From NCBI RefSeq assembly GCF_913773635.1, contig NZ_CAJYGQ010000005.1, positions 124,001 through 188,000 of the forward strand: a stretch of 64,000 nt of DNA, in the 5' to 3' direction. Positions 62,512 to 64,000 of the stretch are shown here, piece by piece. The translations under genes were made by a program, and so were the position numbers. The notes beneath the pieces are model-generated. The model did not search any database. It saw only the letters and a list, made by a program, of their open reading frames with translations, and was not told the DNA's origin. Numbering within the stretch: position 1 is the first letter of the stretch; every line of letters begins with the position of its first letter. The stretch is from an uncultured Mucilaginibacter sp. (lineage in GTDB: Bacteria; Bacteroidota; Bacteroidia; Sphingobacteriales; Sphingobacteriaceae).

Positions 62512-62985
62512 CTATTGCACCATTTTGTTAGCGCAATACGAACTGGCAAAGGCCTCGGGTTTGGCTTTAAATACAAAGCCCATGCTCAGTATATAACCCA
62601 TGGCCTCGTGCAGCGCCTGGTTTGATTTAAACATAGGGTTGGTGTTAATATCGGCATGCACTTCTAAATCAACATCGTACAAATCAAGTAAGTCGCACAG
62701 GTGGTAGGCAATGTCAATTGATTTTTGAACCTCATTTAACATTCGCTCTTTGATGCTCATTTTTTTGGTGGTGCGCTCCTGATGTATGAACATAAAGCCA
62801 CCGCGCTGCTCCCTCAAAAATACAATTACGGTAGCAAAGTCGGTTATCTCACCTTTCACCTGCGAGTCTGTACCAATGCAAACCTTAAGTTTGTTGCCAA
62901 GTGCGCTTTCGCGCTCAATGGCGTGCTCAACTTCTTCAATAATGGGTGTGCGCAGTACTTCACCGCTAAATTTTCTCCAGGTCAT
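62512..62985 (-). CDS. RNase H-like YkuK (DUF458) family protein
   Basis: 157 residues. The RNase H-fold pattern is visible: IGTDSQVKGEITDFATVIVF (first acidic strand), ERMLNEVQKSIDIAYHL, and VDLEVHADINTNPMFKSNQAL. These match the YkuK family found in Firmicutes and Bacteroidota, linked to endospore formation in Bacillus but of unknown function elsewhere. No neighbour suggests its role. Confidence 0.88.
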   Translation of the reverse strand: MTWRKFSGEVLRTPIIEEVEHAIERESALGNKLKVCIGTDSQVKGEITDFATVIVFLREQRGGFMFIHQERTTKKMSIKERMLNEVQKSIDIAYHLCDLLDLYDVDLEVHADINTNPMFKSNQALHEAMGYILSMGFVFKAKPEAFASSYCANKMVQ

Positions 62986-63219
62986 AAAATTTACGTTAGG
63001 TTAAAAATTTATTGATGACCTTTTTAGGGTCTATAAAAATAAGCGATACATATTCATATAAACGTAACGTATGTGTGATTTATTTGTTAACATTTAGTTG
63101 GTTATCAACAAATTGTGTGCGTGGTGTGGTGGCTTGACAACATCCACAGCTATATAGATTACTAAACAACTATTGTTTTATTGTAAGAGGTTATTCATCT
63201 TTAATGAAACTTTAACTTT

Positions 63220-64000
63220 ATGAAAATAAATAAATGGTTAATACTGGCTGCGCCTACACTGGCCGTAGCTGCCTGCAATCAACAGCCTAAGGATAAATCG
63301 GCAGAGGTGCCAAAGCGTACCGTGTTTTTTGATAAATCGGCCATGGATACAACCGTAAACCCAGGCGATAACTTTTTTGAATATGCCAGTGGCTCGTGGC
63401 TTAAAAAAACTAAAATCCCGGAAAGCCAATCGGGCTGGGGTTCGTTTTTTACTTTGTATGATGACAACCTCAAAAATTTAAACAAAATTTTGGTTGACAT
63501 ATCTAAGCAGGAGCACGATAAGGGAAGCAATGAGCAAAAGGTAGCTGATATGTATGCCAGTGGTATGGATACAGTGGCTATAGAAAAATTAGGCTACACA
63601 CCTTTAAAGCCAACCCTTGATAAGATTAAAAGCATAAAAGATTATAAAGAGCTAACCGCTTTTATGGCCGACAGCTATAAAGAGGGTGGAGGCTATATGA
63701 TGGGCCTTTATGTTGGCCCCGATGATAAAAACAGCACCAAAAACTTAGCTCAATTTTCGCAGGCAGGCTTAGGTATGCCCAACCGCGATTACTACTTTAA
63801 AACCGACTCGGCATCAGTTAGTATACGTAAAGCTTATGTAGATTACATAACCAAAATGTTTACGCTTACAGGTACAGATGCTGCTACTGCTGCAAAAAAT
63901 GCCGGTGACATATTAAAACTTGAAACTGAAATAGCTCAATCACATTCAACTCCGGTTGAACTGCGCGACCCTGTAAAAAACTATCATAAGTATACGGTAA
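63220..64000 (+). CDS. M13-family (PepO/neprilysin-like) metallopeptidase, N-terminal part
   Basis: About 260 residues are visible before the window ends. A lipoprotein signal is present (MKINKWLILAAPTLAVAAC, lipobox VAAC). Motifs PGDNFFEYASGSWLKKTKIP and GLGMPNRDYYF are hallmarks of the M13 N-terminal region. The zinc-binding HExxH lies beyond the window, so catalytic integrity cannot be judged. It runs off the right edge. Confidence 0.92.
   Translation, partial: MKINKWLILAAPTLAVAACNQQPKDKSAEVPKRTVFFDKSAMDTTVNPGDNFFEYASGSWLKKTKIPESQSGWGSFFTLYDDNLKNLNKILVDISKQEHDKGSNEQKVADMYASGMDTVAIEKLGYTPLKPTLDKIKSIKDYKELTAFMADSYKEGGGYMMGLYVGPDDKNSTKNLAQFSQAGLGMPNRDYYFKTDSASVSIRKAYVDYITKMFTLTGTDAATAAKNAGDILKLETEIAQSHSTPVELRDPVKNYHKYTV

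Noticed and set aside
63080..63140. DnaA-box-like words (TTATCAACA and CATCCACAG) in an AT-rich gap, suggesting an origin
   Set aside because: Only two imperfect matches, no box array, no dnaA or other origin-associated genes nearby.

Overview
The window reads as chromosome from a member of the Bacteroidota, most likely family Sphingobacteriaceae (a Mucilaginibacter- or Pedobacter-like soil or water bacterium). The reasons are moderate-to-low G+C, Bacteroidota-type promoters (TAnnTTTG -7 boxes), weak Shine-Dalgarno signals, many secreted proteins and lipoproteins, and families typical of the phylum (DUF4834, DUF4286, DUF983, YfhO, CbpA/CbpM). No rRNA, transposase, phage gene or CRISPR array was found. 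One tRNA (Asn, GTT) is present.

Layout. 1-3 kb: a partial lipoprotein alpha/beta hydrolase, a TIM-barrel-like lipoprotein and two small envelope proteins. 3-5 kb: an AT-rich beta-lactamase-fold serine hydrolase lying between two similar terminator copies, the second of which belongs to tRNA-Asn. 5-6 kb: a PfkB kinase. 6.2-11.6 kb: a carotenoid and light-response island, with a minus-strand operon (crtB, an unknown secreted protein, a two-domain lycopene cyclase, a cytochrome b5-like protein) and a divergent plus-strand pair (crtI and an Fe-S photolyase), separated by a palindromic promoter. 11.7-16.8 kb: small membrane proteins, YfhO, a phosphoesterase, RmlC and DUF4286. 16.8-23 kb: a TPR protein, then a three-gene unit of an S9-peptidase-like lipoprotein that has lost its catalytic Ser and His, a sensor kinase and an OmpR-type regulator. 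23-31 kb: rarA, cbpM-cbpA, a C-terminal processing protease, and tandem NTF2-like secreted proteins that carry the same ECF-like promoter.

31-41 kb: an SDR protein and AraC regulator, a DUF983 protein, then a minus-strand block with a duplicated (acetyl-esterase plus outer-membrane protein) module and an acyltransferase, followed by a radical SAM protein and an aldo/keto reductase. 41-50.5 kb: a fatty-acid desaturase, then a noncanonical beta-glucan synthase locus: secreted GH5 hydrolase (divergent), membrane histidine kinase, BcsB-like protein, a GT2 synthase with an N-terminal MshEN domain in place of a C-terminal PilZ domain, and a polytopic membrane protein. 50.5-64 kb: mostly housekeeping genes (CocE/NonD hydrolase, aconitase, methionine aminopeptidase, UBP zinc finger, GT39, M1 and M13 peptidases, TlpA thioredoxin, YkuK) plus a gene-free stretch with two dispersed-repeat candidates.

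The most unusual items are the GT2/BcsB/GH5/kinase locus, the apparently dead S9 peptidase fused by operon structure to a two-component system, the doubled esterase/barrel module, and the paired ECF-like promoters. Function calls rest on recognised families and visible motifs; no database search was run.
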